Part shown: in pieces, positions 45,970 to 48,946 of the stretch
How positions within the stretch are numbered: the first letter of the stretch is position 1
Layout of the letters: each line of letters opens with the position of its first letter
Assembly: GCA_037176905.1 (NCBI GenBank)
Contig: JBBBWG010030433.1
Location: 1-48,946 of the forward strand
Source: Azolla pinnata
Lineage: Eukaryota; Streptophyta; Polypodiopsida; Salviniales; Salviniaceae
Length of the DNA stretch: 48,946 nucleotides
Direction of reading: 5' to 3'
The notes under the pieces: model-generated
What the model was told of the DNA's origin: nothing
Databases searched by the model: none
The model's input: the letters and a program-made list of their open reading frames with translations, nothing else
Made by a program: the position numbers and the translations under genes

Positions 45970-46069
45970 TACATCATTGTATGTTGGATTAATTGGATAG
46001 ATCACTTGATTGTTTCAAATGAGAAACAATCAAATGATCTACCCAGTCAATCAAACATACAATGATGTA
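45970..46069. repeat. 47-bp inverted repeat with 6-nt loop
   Basis: The arms at 45970-46016 and 46023-46069 match at 42 of 47 positions. Four of the five differences are transitions, which can still form G-U pairs in RNA. The arm words (ATAGATCACTTGATTGTTTC) are the D-arm and anticodon-arm part of the tRNA-like module, so two family ends meet head to head here. Confidence 0.9.
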
Positions 46070-46130
46070 CTATATCTACTAAATTCGATAAAAAATTATT
46101 AATATCTAATTATCTATCAAGACCAATATG

Positions 46131-48946
46131 TGTCAAGACCCTATTGTGACGACCCTATTAGGAAAAGACAAGAGATATATCAAAGAGAAGAAGCTCTATT
46201 ATAATGACAAGTACAAGCGGGATTACATGGTGGGGCCCAAGACTAGTGTTGAACCGAGATGGATTCACCATTGAGGGATGGACTCTTATATAGGCTTAGT
46301 CCATGAAGAGAATGTAGCGCATGAGTGCCAAGTGTCAGATTGACATCATGCATACATACGATATGAGTATAAAACTTGTATTTATATCATATCCGGACAA
46401 TGGCTCAACAGTTTGTTTGAACATTCTCAAAGGTGAACTGTTAGAAGTTCGAACATCTGCTTGTTCTTGTGTGATGATAGCTAATCATCACATCACCCCC
46501 TCTTTTAATGATGAGTTAGGTTTGGTGAGGACGTGGTTTGTTGGGATATCGGTCATGGAACTCTTGTATTTTATCCTGAGCATTTAGAGATGAGCAACTG
46601 GCTCCCAGGATCGCTCACTCGGAGAATATCCAACCCAATCAACAAGATAATAAAGCTTCTGTCGAAGAAACTTAGAATCAAGAATTGCAGCCACTTCATA
46701 CTCTGACTGGTCATCAATAGTAATGGGAGGAGGAGGAGGAACACGACGGTTAGGAATTGTAGAAGGGATATATGGATCAAGAAGAGAGACATGAAAAACT
46801 GGATGTATGCGAAGAGTTGATGGCAAAGTAAGGTGGTATGTGACCTCACCAATCTTCACAGAAATAGAAAAGGGACCAAGACGTTGGTAATCAAGTTTCT
46901 CACATGGTCATGAAGTACAAACATGTCATCGAAGGAGCCAAACTTGATCACCAACTTCAAAGGAAGGTGGAATAGAGTGATGACGATCAGCAGCAACTTT
47001 TTGTTGCTCTTGTGCTCGACCAAGGTGGTGTAGAAGGTCGCAATGGATTTCTTGTAGGTGTTGAAACCGAGCATCAGCAACGGGGACTTCTGAAGAAGGA
47101 CTAGGAGCAAGAAAATTCCAACGACTTCTGAAGGACTAGGAGCAAGAAAATTCCAACCTGTTAGCGCATAGAATGGAGAGAACCTTGTAGAAGTATGGAC
47201 AGAGTTATTATACGCAAACTCTACAAGTGACAATAGCATGCACCAATCATCTTGTTGATAATTGATAAAGCACCGAAGATATTGTTCAAGTGTTTGAATG
47301 GTACGTTCCGATTGACCATCTGTTTGTGGATGATGAGCTAAAGATAGTGAACATGTGACCTGTAGAATCTCAAAGAGTCATTTCCAAAATTTTGCAATGA
47401 ACTGTGGACCTCGATCACTAATAATTTGTTCTGGGAGCCCATGATGGCGAAAAACCTCTTGAAGGAGGAGTTGAGCAGTATCCTCACTTGTAAATTCCTT
47501 TCTGCAAGCTAAGAAATGAGCCATCTTAGTGAAACGATCAACAACAACAAGTATAGCATTATAACCTGAAGATGGTGGTAGATCAATAATAAAATCCATG
47601 CTGATGGATTGCCATGGTGCATTAGGAATTGGCAAAGGATGTAGTTTTCAATAAGGAAGATGATGTGAAGGTTTGGACTAACAACAAGTGTCACAACTTC
47701 TAATGAAGTTGTGTACATCTTTGCGAATCTGTGGCCACCAATAACTATGGGTGATGAGCTTCATAGTTTTGGAGATACCAAAATGACCCGCAAGAGACCA
47801 TTATGACAAGTTTCCAGTACTTGTAATCGTGCTGCAACATTAGGGATATATAATACACTACCACGATACAACAAACCATCATCAATATAAAATTCTGTAT
47901 GGTCTATTGCATATCGGGATGAGGGTGAAGCTAGAGCCGAAGATGGTACACTATTAATTCGATTAATGATATTTTGTCCCATGGAATCAGCTGGTAGCGA
48001 ATAACGGACTTTTTTAATCAATGATGAGTCAATAGGATCTTGGAAAATGGTGGTTGCAACTAGATGGCGAAGACGATTTGGACATAGGAGCACTTGTTTC
48101 TGATTGTCATATTCCAGATCGCCACCTTTGGGAATAAAGTAAGATCGTCGCGAGAGAACATCAGATTGTCCTTGTAGGGAACTAGGCCGCTATTCAATGA
48201 TGAAGTTGAACCGACTTAGGAAAACAGACAAATGTGATTGACGTCGATTTAGAACACGTGCTTCTTGGAAATATTTAAGATTCTTGTGATCAGTAAAAAT
48301 TGTTATAGTGTGTTATGCACTATCACCAACACAAGCTTAACCATTTACATTTTAGATATTATGACCGTAGGTGCTCTTATACTAGGCATGCCCACTCCGA
48401 AAACGCTATGTGAGACATTGGGAACCCATGTTGTTGTATCACGCCGCTCTTCTCTTGTTAGTTGCATGCGATCTCTTCTAGAAACGTCCATCTTAAACAA
48501 ATATTCTTAGCTTTCATGTGTTCATCCTCTACTCTAGCTCCATGCAAGCCTAGAAATTCTTGTATAAATACCCGTGTTCACCTTAAGTAGAATCAAGGTG
48601 AACAACACCGGTTACGAGAATCAACACTTCCTTGCTATTGTCCACATCTCTTCCGTCATCTCTTCCGTTATCTCTCCCTTGATCTCCATTGTCCCGCCAC
48701 TCTGTTTATGTGCTTGTTCCGTGACAGTTCCGTGACACGCACCTTCCAAAAATCCACGCCACTCCTCAAAAGAATCGACAATTGCTAAGAGCTCCTTGTC
48801 ATGAATCTTATCATTTATTTCAGTGGCAACAAATTTTCTTGAATTGAAAGCAATAGGATGAAATTCTCTATCATCCCCTTGTTGATATAAAACATTTCCA
48901 AGAGCAAAATCTGATGCATCTGCCTCAATGAAGAATGGTTTTTCCT
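46131..48946 (-). mobile_element. Ty3/gypsy chromovirus fossil, reverse strand, runs off the window
   Basis: The putative 3' LTR lies at 46131-46495 on the - strand (TGATGTGATG to GTCTTGACA, with CTATATAAGAG as TATA box). It is preceded by a polypurine tract (AAAAGAGGGGG, - strand, about 46506-46496). Parts of pol follow in reverse: chromodomain and integrase tail (about 46584-46860; FHVSLLDPYIPS, YLVDWVGY), integrase core (46870-47640; [25 protein letters not shown]), the zinc-binding start of integrase (47761-48093), and RNase H (about 48110-48300 and from 48740; EADASDFALG, TDHKNL). Reverse transcriptase and gag would lie beyond 48946. RNase H is interrupted by another LTR. The element is broken, with several breaks, but less decayed than the one at 40-43 kb. 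Confidence 0.9.
48312..48731 (+). mobile_element. LTR inserted in the reverse-strand chromovirus
   Basis: About 420 bp interrupts the RNase H region. On the + strand it has LTR features: a TATA box (TTGTATAAATACCC near 48560), AATCAAGGTGAACAACACC as in the LTRs at 40-43 kb, and an end in TTCCGTGACA. It is therefore a solo LTR (or LTR fragment) of a related family in the opposite orientation to its host. The outer edges are approximate, and no clear target-site duplication can be read. A short TTCCGTGACA repeat marks the right edge. Confidence 0.7.

Overview
This is nuclear DNA of a flowering plant. The intron-rich genes have GT/AG splice sites and plant-specific families (a VIN3-like protein, a secreted class III peroxidase, an At2g16250-type LRR receptor kinase). 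Telomere-type CCCTAAA/TTTAGGG tracts, plant Ty1/copia and chromovirus-type Ty3/gypsy fossils and one 100-N assembly gap fit this. The GC-rich first exons of the kinase and the VIN3-like gene would suit a monocot, but that is only a guess.

Layout. 1-7.4 kb: repeats and fossils (a copia pol end with its 3' LTR, a 30-bp repeat array, a 153-bp triplication, a reverse-strand copia gag remnant with a primer-binding site, then AT-rich DNA with no gene seen). 7.4-12.8 kb: a minisatellite, then a three-exon + strand VIN3-like gene (786 aa model). 15.4-18.5 kb: a four-exon - strand peroxidase close to Arabidopsis PRX21 (344 aa model), with telomere-like repeats in intron 1 and a CACTA-like end in intron 3. 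18.6-23.6 kb: a gene-free belt of microsatellites, a second telomere-like cluster and a gapped LTR. 23.6-27.4 kb: a seven-exon - strand coiled-coil protein with a C2-like N terminus (742 aa model), with a third telomere-like cluster just upstream. 29.3-33.0 kb: a four-exon - strand LRR receptor pseudokinase (910 aa model) with a ~200-bp tandem duplication over an exon/intron boundary. 33-38.5 kb: microsatellites and unassigned DNA. 38.5-48.9 kb: a nest of repeats, with a chromovirus fossil (TSD TCTAT) sitting inside a composite repeat, a large foldback hairpin, and a reverse-strand chromovirus carrying another LTR.

The four genes do not form a pathway. The VIN3-like protein would act in nuclear Polycomb silencing, the peroxidase in the cell wall, and the receptor at the plasma membrane; the coiled-coil protein has no assigned role.

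The least explained item is a composite repeat seen in both orientations at 1.5-2.4, 39.0-40.0/43.3-44.4 and 44.4-45.6 kb. It has a constant module order: a GTGGTAAA/GCGTCAA word-rich segment, an antisense tRNA-like module with Pol III A and B boxes, a CTATCCATATA boundary, then a 30-bp tandem array. Two arrays meet tip to tip in a ~750-bp hairpin.
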